Made by a program: the position numbers and the translations under genes. From contig CAWFMV010000009.1 in the NCBI GenBank assembly GCA_963817015.1, forward strand, positions 1 through 64,000: 64,000 nucleotides of DNA. The letters run 5' to 3'. This stretch comes from VAZQ01 sp963817015. GTDB taxonomy: Bacteria > Pseudomonadota > Alphaproteobacteria > Rhizobiales > Xanthobacteraceae. The number at the start of each line of letters is the position of its first letter. The first letter of the stretch is position 1. Below the pieces are notes generated by a model. It saw nothing but the letters and a program-made list of their open reading frames with translations, ran no database searches and had not been told where the DNA came from. Positions 55,869 through 64,000 of the stretch are shown here, in pieces.

Positions 55869-57902
55869 ATGAGCGGACAATCGACCTATCAGCCGCAAAA
55901 CGCAGCCTTGCGCTGGCTCGAACGGCGGCTACCGATCGGCGGGCTGATCCATTCCTCCTTCGTCGCTTATCCGACGCCCCGCAACCTCAACTACTGGTGG
56001 ACCTTCGGCGGCATTCTCGCCGTCATGCTGGCGGTGCAGATCGTGACCGGCATCGTGCTCGCGATGCACTACACCCCGCATGTGGACTATGCCTTCAATT
56101 CCGTCGAAACGATCATGCGCGACGTGAACTATGGCTGGCTCCTGCGCTACGTTCATTCGAATGGCGCCTCGATGTTCTTCCTCGCGGCCTACATCCACAT
56201 GTTCCGCGGAATGTACTACGGCTCCTACAAGGAACCGCGCGAGGTGCTCTGGATCCTGGGCGTGATCCTGCTGCTGCTCATGATCATGACCGGGTTCATG
56301 GGCTATGTGTTGCCATGGGGGCAGATGAGCTTCTGGGCGGCAACCGTCATCACCAACCTGTTCTCCGCCATTCCGGGCGTCGGCGAATCGATCGTCACTT
56401 GGCTATGGGGCGGCTTTGCGGTCGGCAATCCGACGCTGAACCGCTTCTATTCGCTGCACTACCTGCTGCCGTTCGTGATCGCCGGCGTGGTCGTGCTGCA
56501 TGTCTGGGCCTTGCACGTCGTGGGACAGAACAACCCGACAGGCATCGAGCCGCAGTCTGAAAAGGACACGGTCGCTTTTACGCCCTATGCCACCGTCAAG
56601 GACGCGTTCGGGCTTGCGATATTCTTCATCCTGTTCGCCTGGTTCGTGTTCTACGTGCCGAACTATCTGGGCCATCCTGACAACTATATCCCGGCCAATC
56701 CGGCCGTGACCCCGACCCATATCGTGCCGGAATGGTATTACCTGCCGTTCTACGCGATCCTGCGTGCTATCCCGAACAAGCTCTTCGGCGTGATGGCGCT
56801 CGGGGCCGCGATCATTATCGTGGCGTTCCTGCCGTGGCTCGACACCTCGCGGGTGCGTTCGGGCCGCTATCGCCCGCTCTATCGGCAGTTCTTCTGGGTC
56901 TTCGTGCTGGTCTGCATCGGGCTCGGCTGGCTCGGCTCGAAGCCGGCGGAAGGCGGCTATGTCATCGCGGCGCGCATTCTGACCGCCTACTACTTCATCC
57001 ACTTCCTGATCATTCTGCCGCTGCTTGGCGTGCTTGAGACCACCAAGCCGGTGCCGAGCTCGATCTCGGCGGATGTGCTCAAGGGCAAAGGCTCGGTGGC
57101 GGCGATCCTGCTGGCGCTCGGGCTTCTGACCTTGCTCGGCACGTCGTCTCCGAGCGTTGCGGCCGAGGTGGACAACCCGCCGATGAACAAGTGGTCGTTT
57201 GCCGGACCGTTCGGCAAGTTCGATCGCGGCCAGCTGCAGCGCGGCTTCAAGGTTTACAAAGAGGTGTGCGAGACCTGCCACGGCATCCAGTTGCTGTCGT
57301 TCCGCAACCTGTCCGAGCCGGGTGGGCCAGGCTTTACGCCCGCGCAGGTCGAGGTGGTTGCGGCCTCCTACAAGTACAAGGAGCCCAACGACCAGGGCGA
57401 CATGGTCGAACGCAATGGCCGCCCGGCGGATCGCTTTCCGCCTCCATCGCTGCGCTTCCCCAACGCAACGCCGCCCGATCTCTCGGTGATCGTCAAGGCG
57501 CGCGGCTTTGAGCGCGGCTTCCCGGGCTTTCTGATCGACATGTTCACGCAATATCAGGAGGCCGGCGCTGACTACGTGGTCGCGATCCTCAAGGGCTACG
57601 AGAATGCGCCCGCCGGCGTCGAGCTTCCGCCTGGCGCGATGTACAACAAATATTTCCCTGGCCATGCCATCGCGATGCCGCCGCCACTGTCGGACGGGCG
57701 TGTGACCTACACCGACGGCACGCAGGCCACGCTTGATCAGCAGGCCAAGGACGTCACCGCGTTCCTGGCATGGGCGGCTGAGCCGCATCTCGAGGCGCGC
57801 AAGCGCGCGGGCATGCAGGTGATGATCTTCCTGATCGTGCTCTCAGGTCTGCTGTACTTCACGAAGAAAAAGGTTTGGCGCGCGGTCAGCGGCCACGCGT
57901 GA
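55869..57902 (+). CDS. fbcH: fused cytochrome b/cytochrome c1 of the bc1 complex
   Basis: A 677-residue polyprotein. Cytochrome b: eight helices with bis-His heme ligands in RYVHSNGASMFFLAAYIHMF and the second pair in SLHYLLPFVIAGVVVLHVW, VEKDTVAFTPYATVK-like loop, and the PEWYYLPFYAILR Qo motif. Then a linker with a signal sequence (ILLALGLLTLLGTSSPSVAA) and cytochrome c1 from NKWSFAGPFGKFDRGQLQRG, heme site VCETCHGIQLLSF, and the C-terminal anchor VMIFLIVLSGLLYF. Expression as one gene cleaved later is known for Bradyrhizobium japonicum FbcH. It follows petA by 29 bp. A lineage marker for this group. Confidence 0.97.
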   Translation: MSGQSTYQPQNAALRWLERRLPIGGLIHSSFVAYPTPRNLNYWWTFGGILAVMLAVQIVTGIVLAMHYTPHVDYAFNSVETIMRDVNYGWLLRYVHSNGASMFFLAAYIHMFRGMYYGSYKEPREVLWILGVILLLLMIMTGFMGYVLPWGQMSFWAATVITNLFSAIPGVGESIVTWLWGGFAVGNPTLNRFYSLHYLLPFVIAGVVVLHVWALHVVGQNNPTGIEPQSEKDTVAFTPYATVKDAFGLAIFFILFAWFVFYVPNYLGHPDNYIPANPAVTPTHIVPEWYYLPFYAILRAIPNKLFGVMALGAAIIIVAFLPWLDTSRVRSGRYRPLYRQFFWVFVLVCIGLGWLGSKPAEGGYVIAARILTAYYFIHFLIILPLLGVLETTKPVPSSISADVLKGKGSVAAILLALGLLTLLGTSSPSVAAEVDNPPMNKWSFAGPFGKFDRGQLQRGFKVYKEVCETCHGIQLLSFRNLSEPGGPGFTPAQVEVVAASYKYKEPNDQGDMVERNGRPADRFPPPSLRFPNATPPDLSVIVKARGFERGFPGFLIDMFTQYQEAGADYVVAILKGYENAPAGVELPPGAMYNKYFPGHAIAMPPPLSDGRVTYTDGTQATLDQQAKDVTAFLAWAAEPHLEARKRAGMQVMIFLIVLSGLLYFTKKKVWRAVSGHA

Positions 57903-57945
57903 GGTTGATATTGCGCGCAGTGGCGCGCAGTAGCCAGGCGTATCC

Positions 57946-58833
57946 ATGACCAAGGCCGTCCTCGGCATCATTGGTGGTTCCGGCATCTACGATCTGCCGG
58001 GCCTCGAGAAAGTGCGCCAGAAGAAGATCAAGAGCCCCTGGGGCGAACCGTCGGCGCCGCTGCGAATCGGCGAGATCGCCGGGCTGCCGGTCGTGTTCCT
58101 GCCGCGCCACGACAAGGGCCACCGGCTGTCGCCATCAGACATCAACTATCGCGCCAATATCGACGTGCTCAAGCGCGCGGGCGTGACCGATCTCATTTCG
58201 CTGTCGGCCTGCGGATCGTTCAAGGAAGAGCTCCCGCCCGGCACCTTCGTGCTCATCGACCAGTTTGTTGATCGCACCCACAAGCGCGAGAGCTCGTTCT
58301 TCGGCAAAGGCTGCGTGGCGCATGTCTCGATGGCGCATCCGGTGTCGCCAAGGCTGCGCATCCATCTTGCAGCAGCGGCGGAAGCGGAAGGCATCCGCGT
58401 GGTGCGCGACGGCACTTATATCTGCATGGAAGGCCCGCAATTCTCGACGCTTGCTGAAAGCCTAACCTACAAGCAGCTTGGCTATTCGGTGATTGGCATG
58501 ACCAACATGCCGGAGGCCAAGCTCGCCCGCGAGGCGGAGATCTGCTACGCGACCGTCGCCATGGTCACCGACTACGATTGCTGGCATCCCGACCATGATG
58601 CGGTGACGGTCCAGGACATCATCAAGGTGCTTACCGCCAATGCCGACAAGGCCAAGCGCCTGGTTGCGCGCCTCGCGCGGGATTTTCCGCGTGAGCACGA
58701 GCCGTGCCCGATTGGCTCCGACCGCGCGCTCGACACCGCGCTGATCACGGCGCCGGACGCGCGTGACAAGAAGCTCATGAAGAAGCTCGACGCGGTGGCG
58801 GGCAGGGTGCTGGGACGCAAGCGTAAGGGTTGA
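57946..58833 (+). CDS. mtnP: S-methyl-5'-thioadenosine phosphorylase
   Basis: A 295-residue purine phosphorylase of the MTAP family: IIGGSGIYDLPGLEKVR, PSAPLRIGEIAGLPVVFLPR, HDKGHRLSPSDINYRANIDV, SLSACGSFKEELPPGTFVLI, DQFVDRTHKR, YICMEGPQFSTLAES (E-G-P-Q-F-S/T), VIGMTNMPEAKLAREAEICY and VTDYDCWHPDHDAVTV. It converts methylthioadenosine to adenine and 5-methylthioribose-1-phosphate. apt is 0.75 kb downstream and would recycle the adenine released. Start ATG 57946. Confidence 0.96.
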   Translation: MTKAVLGIIGGSGIYDLPGLEKVRQKKIKSPWGEPSAPLRIGEIAGLPVVFLPRHDKGHRLSPSDINYRANIDVLKRAGVTDLISLSACGSFKEELPPGTFVLIDQFVDRTHKRESSFFGKGCVAHVSMAHPVSPRLRIHLAAAAEAEGIRVVRDGTYICMEGPQFSTLAESLTYKQLGYSVIGMTNMPEAKLAREAEICYATVAMVTDYDCWHPDHDAVTVQDIIKVLTANADKAKRLVARLARDFPREHEPCPIGSDRALDTALITAPDARDKKLMKKLDAVAGRVLGRKRKG

Positions 58834-58850
58834 GCGCGTGGAGGCTGCTG

Positions 58851-59285
58851 GTGACCGAGCCGCAAGCAACGCCAGCACCTCGAAGAACCCGCGCAGTCAC
58901 GATTGCAGGCGCGTTGTTTCTGTTGCGGGCCGTTGTCTGGGCCTTCCCGGCGGCCGTATTTGTCATCGACAATGCTTTCCCCGACAGCCTCGCCTTACGT
59001 TACCGGCCGATCAACCTGGTGGTTGCGGTGTCCAGCCTGGTATTGGCGCTAGTGCTCGGCTACGCCGGGTTGGCCATCATGCTTCGTTGGCGTAGATGGC
59101 GGATCTGGGCCGGAACGGTCTCGTGGGGGCTCATCGTCATCGTCGTCCTGAGCCAGTTCGCGCCACCGTCGGCCGCCGGCTCACTCGAGCGGTTGATCAG
59201 CCTCGTCGTCCTTGTGGTGGCAGTGTTCGCGCTAGTTGCCAAGCGCCGGGAGCGGCGGCCGGACATTGCATCCGTCTTCCGCTAG
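58851..59285 (+). CDS. small membrane protein, four helices
   Basis: A 144-residue protein with four predicted helices (AGALFLLRAVVWAFPAAVFV, LVVAVSSLVLALVLGYAGLA, WAGTVSWGLIVIVVLSQFA, LISLVVLVVAVFALVA), charged loops and an Arg-rich tail. No family recognised. Start GTG 58851 is chosen because GGAGG sits 6 nt upstream; a TTG at 58830 overlapping the mtnP stop is possible but weaker. It ends in a CTAG shared with the convergent gene at 59282. It probably follows mtnP in one transcript. Confidence 0.65.
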   Translation: MTEPQATPAPRRTRAVTIAGALFLLRAVVWAFPAAVFVIDNAFPDSLALRYRPINLVVAVSSLVLALVLGYAGLAIMLRWRRWRIWAGTVSWGLIVIVVLSQFAPPSAAGSLERLISLVVLVVAVFALVAKRRERRPDIASVFR

Positions 59286-59512
59286 GCGTCAGTGCCGGGC
59301 AACTCCCAGGCCCGCCCGAAGGTCGGCAGGGAGCAGGGGTCGTCGCAGATGATCGGACCGCAGTTACCGCAGACGCGGAGATACCAGGCTGCGAAGCCGG
59401 CAAGGCCAACGACCAGAGCGACCGCAACGATCGCGGCGATCCACCGCCTGCGGACTGTGGCCGCCGGGGCGCGCTCGGGGAAACTCAACGGCTTGCTGAT
59501 TGCGTCGGGCAT
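59282..59512 (-). CDS. small membrane protein with C-terminal cysteine pairs
   Basis: A 76-residue protein: basic N-terminus, one TM helix (WIAAIVAVALVVGLAGFAAW), then a short periplasmic tail YLRVCGNCGPIICDDPC with four Cys in a C-x2-C ... C-x3-C pattern, which could bind a metal or form disulfides. No family recognised. It overlaps the convergent gene by 4 bp at CTAG. The upstream region is the apt promoter region. Confidence 0.55.
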   Translation of the reverse strand: MPDAISKPLSFPERAPAATVRRRWIAAIVAVALVVGLAGFAAWYLRVCGNCGPIICDDPCSLPTFGRAWELPGTDA

Positions 59513-59577
59513 GACACTCGCTTATTCGCTTGCAAGGTAGCATTACCTGTCAAACGTGTCCGATCCTTGGTGAGCCC

Positions 59578-60126
59578 ATGACGTCTCCGGCCCTCGAAAC
59601 CGACCTGAAAGCCGCCATTCGCACCATTCCGGACTATCCCAAGCCCGGCATCATGTTTCGCGACATTACTACGCTCCTGGGCAACGCGCGCGCCTTCCGC
59701 CGCGCGGTCGATGAGCTCGTCCAGCCCTGGGCGGGGAGTAAGATCGACAAGGTCGCCGGCATCGAGGCGCGCGGGTTCATCCTCGGCGGCGCCGTGGCAC
59801 ATCAGGTGTCGGCGGGTTTCGTACCGATCCGCAAGAAGGGCAAGCTGCCGCACCAGACGGTGCGAATGGCCTATGCGCTCGAATATGGAACCGACGAAAT
59901 GGAGATGCATGTCGACGCCATCGGGCAGGGTGACCGGGTGGTGCTGGTCGACGACCTCATCGCCACCGGTGGCACCGCCGAAGGCGCGGTGAAGCTCCTG
60001 CGCCAGATGGGGGCCGACGTGGTGGCGGCGTGTTTTATTGTCGACCTGCCCGAGCTTGGCGGCGCCGACAAGCTGCGGAAGCTCAACGTGCCGGTGCGCA
60101 CGCTGGTTTCCTTCGAGGGGCATTGA
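59578..60126 (+). CDS. apt: adenine phosphoribosyltransferase
   Basis: A 182-residue type I PRTase: LKAAIRTIPDYPKPGIMFRD (conserved APT N-segment), ARAFRRAVDELVQPW, VAGIEARGFILGGAVAHQ, FVPIRKKGKLPHQTVRMAYA (flexible loop), LEYGTDEMEMHVDAI and the PRPP motif VVLVDDLIATGGTAEGAVKL. It makes AMP from adenine and PRPP. Start ATG 59578. In the same direction as mtnP and functionally linked through adenine salvage. A small direct repeat (CACGTTCGCAGTGACGTTCGCAG) follows the stop. Confidence 0.96.
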   Translation: MTSPALETDLKAAIRTIPDYPKPGIMFRDITTLLGNARAFRRAVDELVQPWAGSKIDKVAGIEARGFILGGAVAHQVSAGFVPIRKKGKLPHQTVRMAYALEYGTDEMEMHVDAIGQGDRVVLVDDLIATGGTAEGAVKLLRQMGADVVAACFIVDLPELGGADKLRKLNVPVRTLVSFEGH

Positions 60127-60140
60127 CCCAGGCAGTGCCG

Positions 60141-60935
60141 TCACGTTCGCAGTGACGTTCGCAGCTTTTCCAGCGTCAGCCGCAGCTCGAACTCGCGGAA
60201 CTCCAGGAACACGCCGCGCGTCCATGAGCGCAGCTCGAGCGCGTGATCCTTCGGCATGTTGGCTGGCAAGTGCGCGCGCACATGCGCCAGCGATTGGCTG
60301 AGCCGGTCCGCATAAGTCTTGAGTACTGGCGGCATGAGTGGGACCTGCAGCGTAGCGGCTGATTCGCGATCCACCTCATAGCTTTCGTGCACTCGTTCGC
60401 CCTTCAGGATCGCCTCGTTCAGCACCGGCACCAACACCGCATTGGGGAAGCGGCGCTGCATATGTTCATAGGCAGCAGTCGCGCTCGGATGTGGCTCGGC
60501 CGGAAACAGGATGATCACCTCGAAGCCGCGGCGTCGCGCGGCCTCGACGAATTCAATCTGTTCGCAGAGATCAAAGAAACGCTCAAACAGCGAATAGCCG
60601 AGATCGATGAGCTTGGCCTTGCCTTCGTTCGCGACCAGGCGGTCGAACAGCGCCATCTGGCCCGGCGTGGTCGAGAGGTCGGCCTTGGTGGTAATGCCGG
60701 GCCGGCAGGCCGCCAGCGCATATTCACCCGGATTGAGATCGTAGGCGTCGACGTTTCCGCCATCCTGAAACAGATAGTCGGCCATGAGCAGTGCAAGAAA
60801 GGTCTTCCCGCACAACGCGCGCGGCGACGCGATAACATAAAGCGGCGTCGGCCTCGTCGTGCGCGACACCGACGTCGAAGCCAGCGTGCTGTCATAGAGG
60901 GCCGCTAGCACCCGGTCGCTGTAGCTAGTGGACAC
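60141..60935 (-). CDS. P-loop-like protein paired with a ParA-like ATPase
   Basis: A 264-residue protein. It has PLYVIASPRALCGKTFLALL near residue 35, a Walker A-like loop (P-x4-CGKTF) that lacks the second Gly of the canonical motif, then FQDGGNVDAYDLNPGEYALA and LIDLGYSLFERFFDLCEQIE, as in ParA-like proteins. VIILFPAEPHP follows a strand, and the C-terminal third is helical and charged. It overlaps the 3' end of the ParA-like gene by 31 bp. It may be a regulatory or non-hydrolysing partner of that gene. No segregation site is visible. Confidence 0.65.
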   Translation of the reverse strand: MSTSYSDRVLAALYDSTLASTSVSRTTRPTPLYVIASPRALCGKTFLALLMADYLFQDGGNVDAYDLNPGEYALAACRPGITTKADLSTTPGQMALFDRLVANEGKAKLIDLGYSLFERFFDLCEQIEFVEAARRRGFEVIILFPAEPHPSATAAYEHMQRRFPNAVLVPVLNEAILKGERVHESYEVDRESAATLQVPLMPPVLKTYADRLSQSLAHVRAHLPANMPKDHALELRSWTRGVFLEFREFELRLTLEKLRTSLRT

Positions 60936-61792
60936 AATGCGCTCGCGTCTTCAGCAAATCTCTTCCCAGGCTTGTCGCTGCTACCGAGCCGGGACACTGC
61001 GGGTCCGACGCAGTCCGTCGTCACCCCGCTGCCGCCCGCGGTTGCTGGATCGAAATCGGCCTGCGCCCGCGCCGCAACGAGATCGGTCAGCTTGATGCGA
61101 TCGTACTCGGCCCAGACATTGCCCAGCCAGTGCCGCACATAGCCGCGCAGCACGAAGGAATAGGAGGCTGCTTCTCCGTTGAGCTTCTTGTTGGCGATGA
61201 AGGACAGGTAGGGCACGGAAGCGAGATCGACCTGCTCGCAGGCCATCTCGTTCAGCTTGGGGATTGTGATCTCGACCGCGTCCTTGACCTTCTTGAAGTA
61301 GGCGGCGCAGGTCTGCTCATCCCACTGGAAATAGTGGGTGTTGTTGATGAAATTCTTCACCATGAAGTATTTGGCATCGCCGAGATAAGCCGCCGTCTCG
61401 CTGATCTCGTCGAGCGACGTGATCGTGGGGCCGAGAATGTGGAACAGCCCGAAGGTGATCTGGCCCTTCTTGGCGGCCTCGATGAAGCCGATGTCGCGAA
61501 GCGACTGCAGTGTGGGCGAGAGAAGGCCGGCGCGCACATCGATGATGGTGACCGATGCATGCGATCCGCTGAGCGTGTCAAAGATCTTCATCTGGTCTGG
61601 CACCAGATTCATGTCCACGATCTCGCTCGCGTCAGGATAGAATCGCCTGAGCGTGCCTTTCGGCGCCTCAGTATCGAACGCGCGCGTCGGGATCTGATGC
61701 GCCGCGAAATAGTCGAGCAACGTACGCGACACAGTTGTCTTGCCAACGCCGCCCTTGTCCGCGCCGACAATGAGAACTGCTGGTTTCGCCAT
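60905..61792 (-). CDS. ParA/MinD-like ATPase
   Basis: A 295-residue P-loop ATPase with the deviant Walker A of ParA/MinD/Mrp proteins, LIVGADKGGVGKTTVSRTLL (KGGVGKTT), then RAFDTEAPKGTLRRFYPDAS and the Walker B region VTIIDVRAGLLSP, later FGLFHILGPTITSLDEI. The C-terminus is divergent and ends in a 31-bp overlap with the next gene, possibly another frame problem. ATG 61792 is preceded by GGGGGAAGAC. It may partition or position a protein or DNA cargo; no parB is adjacent. Cytoplasmic. Confidence 0.85.
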   Translation of the reverse strand: MAKPAVLIVGADKGGVGKTTVSRTLLDYFAAHQIPTRAFDTEAPKGTLRRFYPDASEIVDMNLVPDQMKIFDTLSGSHASVTIIDVRAGLLSPTLQSLRDIGFIEAAKKGQITFGLFHILGPTITSLDEISETAAYLGDAKYFMVKNFINNTHYFQWDEQTCAAYFKKVKDAVEITIPKLNEMACEQVDLASVPYLSFIANKKLNGEAASYSFVLRGYVRHWLGNVWAEYDRIKLTDLVAARAQADFDPATAGGSGVTTDCVGPAVSRLGSSDKPGKRFAEDASALCPLATATGC

Positions 61793-61963
61793 GTCTTCCC
61801 CCACGAATCAATCGTGATTCACTTCAGTCCGGGGGAGGTATTTAGGCAAGGGCCGGTGGCATCGGCATACAGATATTTCTCGCAGCGCTGTGGAAAGTCG
61901 CGGCGAATCATGCCTTTGCTGCAACGACGAGATGTGACTGAGGAGGCTTAGTCTCGTCAGACG

Positions 61964-63184
61964 CTAGCGCTTCGAGTCCCAGGGGCCGGGAACGCGCGGG
62001 GCTGACGGGTCGCTCCCAAGCCTGATCGGTGGCTCCGGCGGCAGGAAGGGTTTGGGCGCGCCAGATTCGGGTGCGCGAGAGTCGGATGTGCCCGGCCGGG
62101 GCACCTCTGATGACGGCGCACCGGCCTGATCAAACGGGCCGGACGACGCGGATTGATCGAGCGTCTCGTCCCCTTCAGCTTGCTGAGGCTCAGGCAGTGC
62201 AATCGGGCCCGTGTCATGCCCGCCGGCAAACTTGACCAGCGCCTCAACGCGACTGTCGATCGAGGGGTGGGTCGAGAACAGGTCGGCGAAGCCGGAGCGC
62301 GGGTTATCCACGCACATTTCCATCACAGCCGAGGTCGAGCCTTCGAGCTCACCACGCCCTTCGATCTTGCGCAGCGCCGAAATCATGGCGTCAGGATTCT
62401 TGGTGAGCTCGACCGAGCCGGCGTCGGCCAGGAACTCGCGTTGCCGCGAGAGCGCGAAGCGGATCACGATCGACAGCAGCCAGGCGATCGCAATGAGCGC
62501 GAGCGCGATCAGGATCGCCGCCATGGCGCCGCCTTTGCCACGGTCGCTATCGCCGCCGCGCCGCGAGCCGCGCCAGTTGAAACCGCCCTGAAACAGCGCC
62601 CGGAACACGATCTCGGCGAAGAATGAGATCACTCCGGCGATGATCACCGCGACGATCAAGAGGCGGACGTCGCCATTGCGGATGTGGGTGAGCTCATGGC
62701 CGAGCACAGCTTCGACTTCCGGATCATCGAGGCGCGCAAGCAGGCCGGTCGTGACCGTGATCGAATATTGTTTCTCGTTGAGCCCGGTCGCGAAGGCGTT
62801 GAGTGCATCGCTCTCCATCACCTTGAGCTTTGGCATGGTGATGCCGCGTGAGATGCAGAGATTTTCAAGCAGGTTGTAGAGGCGCGGCTCGTCCTGCCGC
62901 GTCACATCCTGCCCGCCGGTGATGGCGTCGATCATCGCCTGGTGAAACTTGTAGGCAATGAAAATCCACAGCAAGGTGCCGATCGTCACCCAGGGCAGGG
63001 AATATAGAGTGCGGCGCACGGCCGCATTGATGAGGAAGTCAAGGCGGGCATCGCCGCCAAACACGACCTCGGCGACGAGCGCGCCCGCGAACGTCATCAG
63101 ATAGACCAGAAAGAACAGCCCAATCAGCAGAACAACCGATCGCCGCCGGTTTGACTGGATATGGCTGTAGAGGCCATAGGCCAT
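61964..63184 (-). CDS. M48-family membrane metalloprotease (HtpX-like)
   Basis: A 406-residue zinc protease. Four TM helices (RRSVVLLIGLFFLVYLMTFA, WVTIGTLLWIFIAY, LLIVAVIIAGVISFFAEIVF, ILIALALIAIAWLLSIVIRF) flank the catalytic motif LGHELTHIRNGDVR (HExxH) and the later SRQREFLADAGSVELTKNPD with the third zinc ligand Glu. CVDNPRSGFADLFSTHPSID marks the M48 C-domain; a Pro/Ser/Glu-rich tail ends it. HtpX-type proteases degrade misfolded membrane proteins. It is downstream of lemA, a common pair. Confidence 0.93.
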   Translation of the reverse strand: MAYGLYSHIQSNRRRSVVLLIGLFFLVYLMTFAGALVAEVVFGGDARLDFLINAAVRRTLYSLPWVTIGTLLWIFIAYKFHQAMIDAITGGQDVTRQDEPRLYNLLENLCISRGITMPKLKVMESDALNAFATGLNEKQYSITVTTGLLARLDDPEVEAVLGHELTHIRNGDVRLLIVAVIIAGVISFFAEIVFRALFQGGFNWRGSRRGGDSDRGKGGAMAAILIALALIAIAWLLSIVIRFALSRQREFLADAGSVELTKNPDAMISALRKIEGRGELEGSTSAVMEMCVDNPRSGFADLFSTHPSIDSRVEALVKFAGGHDTGPIALPEPQQAEGDETLDQSASSGPFDQAGAPSSEVPRPGTSDSRAPESGAPKPFLPPEPPIRLGSDPSAPRVPGPWDSKR

Positions 63185-63250
63185 GGGCCTTGGATCCTGA
63201 TGGTTTCCGCGGCTCGCGCGTCGGAGGGAGCGCCGCTACGCGGGATCCCT

Positions 63251-63823
63251 CTAGAACTTCACCTGCGGCGCCTGGTCGAGTGTCTTGCGTTCCTCGGCGC
63301 CTACATCGAAGAACTCCTTCGGGGTGAAGCCTAGCGAGCCGGCGAGGAGCACGGCGGGGAATTGCTGGATGCCGGTGTTGTACTCCTGCACGGAATTGTT
63401 GAAGAAGCGGCGGGAGGCCGCGAGCTTGTTCTCGATGTCGGAAAGCTCGGACTGCAGTTGCTGGAAGTTCTGGTTGGCCTTGAGGTCGGGATAGGCCTCG
63501 CTCAAGGCAAACAATTGCCGCAAGGCGCCCGACAGCTGATTTTCGGCGGCTGCCTGCGCGGCGACGCCACTCGAGCCTGCCTGGATCGCAGTGTTGCGCG
63601 CCTTCACCACGGCCTCGAGCGTGCCACGCTCATGCCCGGCATAGCCCTTCACAGTCTCGACCAGGTTGGGGATGAGATCGTGCCGCTGCTTCATCTGCAC
63701 GTCGATGTCGGCAAAGGATTGGTTGACGCGCTGACGCATCGCGACGAGGCCGTTGTAGACAACGATGATCCACAGGACGAGAAGGACGATCACGCCGAGG
63801 ACGATCCAGGTGGTCGTGGACAT
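63251..63823 (-). CDS. lemA: LemA family protein
   Basis: A 190-residue protein: N-terminal TM helix (TWIVLGVIVLLVLWIIVVYN) followed by the LemA coiled-coil domain with LVAMRQRVNQSFADIDVQMK, QRHDLIPNLVETVKGYAGHE, NQNFQQLQSELSDIENKLA, ASRRFFNNSVQEYNTGIQQF and LGFTPKEFFDVGAEER. A predicted membrane-anchored scaffold partner of the downstream M48 protease. ATG 63823 has AAGGAGAC before it. The 100 bp to the window end show no further gene. Confidence 0.95.
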   Translation of the reverse strand: MSTTTWIVLGVIVLLVLWIIVVYNGLVAMRQRVNQSFADIDVQMKQRHDLIPNLVETVKGYAGHERGTLEAVVKARNTAIQAGSSGVAAQAAAENQLSGALRQLFALSEAYPDLKANQNFQQLQSELSDIENKLAASRRFFNNSVQEYNTGIQQFPAVLLAGSLGFTPKEFFDVGAEERKTLDQAPQVKF

Positions 63824-64000
63824 GGGGTCTCCTTGAGGCTCCACGGGGCGCCCGGCAGGGCGGTCGGCGGGCACCATAGCGCATCAATTGTGGCCTAGGC
63901 GAGGGTAGGTGGCTTGCTGTCAACCGTTCACCCGCCGGGCGGAATACTTAACCGACAACAAGCCTGTTCAGGAGCGGCTCTCCGGCGGGCGCCTCAGCGG

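Noticed and set aside
56403..57788. 461-codon open frame antisense to fbcH
   Set aside because: Opposite a strongly conserved gene and without recognisable motif.
1..64000. CRISPR arrays, tRNA/rRNA genes, insertion sequences
   Set aside because: No evenly spaced repeat-spacer pattern, no cloverleaf or T-loop signature and no transposase frame was found on reading both strands.

Overview
The window looks like chromosome from an alphaproteobacterium of the Hyphomicrobiales (Rhizobiales), close to Bradyrhizobiaceae/Xanthobacteraceae. This rests on the high GC content, the fused cytochrome b/c1 gene (fbcH), an mbfA iron exporter with an Irr-type ICE box, lineage-typical small families (DUF2239, DUF6111, DUF1285, DUF3597) and several Bradyrhizobium-like intergenic palindromes. 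I see no rRNA, tRNA, transposase, integrase or CRISPR array.

Layout. 1-11 kb: accessory catabolism: a truncated SDR, a Bug/TctC binding protein, a translationally coupled alpha/beta hydrolase and LLM flavin oxidoreductase, a divergent gentisate dioxygenase-like gene, a diheme cytochrome c, a methyltransferase/MTHFR-like pair and a hydroxypyruvate isomerase-like gene. 11-20 kb: metallophosphatase, mbfA, a Nudix hydrolase, two tandem lectin-like secreted proteins, DUF2239, glutathionyl-hydroquinone reductase, a GT87 membrane glycosyltransferase, an acetyltransferase and an HdeA-like protein. 20-29 kb: a coupled three-gene acyl-CoA operon (SucC-like, SucD-like, acyl-CoA dehydrogenase), small envelope/stress genes, then metE behind a palindromic operator, a promoter and a cobalamin riboswitch. 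29-36 kb: a MoxR-DUF58-DUF4159-membrane protein operon. 36-46 kb: DUF1285-Nudix-DUF6111-cca, an FGE-fold protein beside a cytochrome c', a VWA protein, DM13, TauE, PcfJ and an AAA ATPase. 46-51 kb: hemF and a three-subunit GMC dehydrogenase (Tat small subunit, flavoprotein, cytochrome c). 51-64 kb: a degenerate repeat array, a membrane-anchored SARP-like regulator fused to an FGE-fold domain, trmL, petA-fbcH, mtnP, apt, two P-loop ATPases, an HtpX-like protease and lemA.

Most notable: (1) the SARP/BTAD-transmembrane-FGE fusion; (2) a bipartite palindrome inserted in frame in hemF; (3) four hairpin elements with CTAGTG-like ends, an oligo-T bulge and covarying stems; (4) at least 18 single-base frameshifts in otherwise intact genes, densest at 46-50.3 kb, which I read as sequence errors; (5) layered control upstream of metE.
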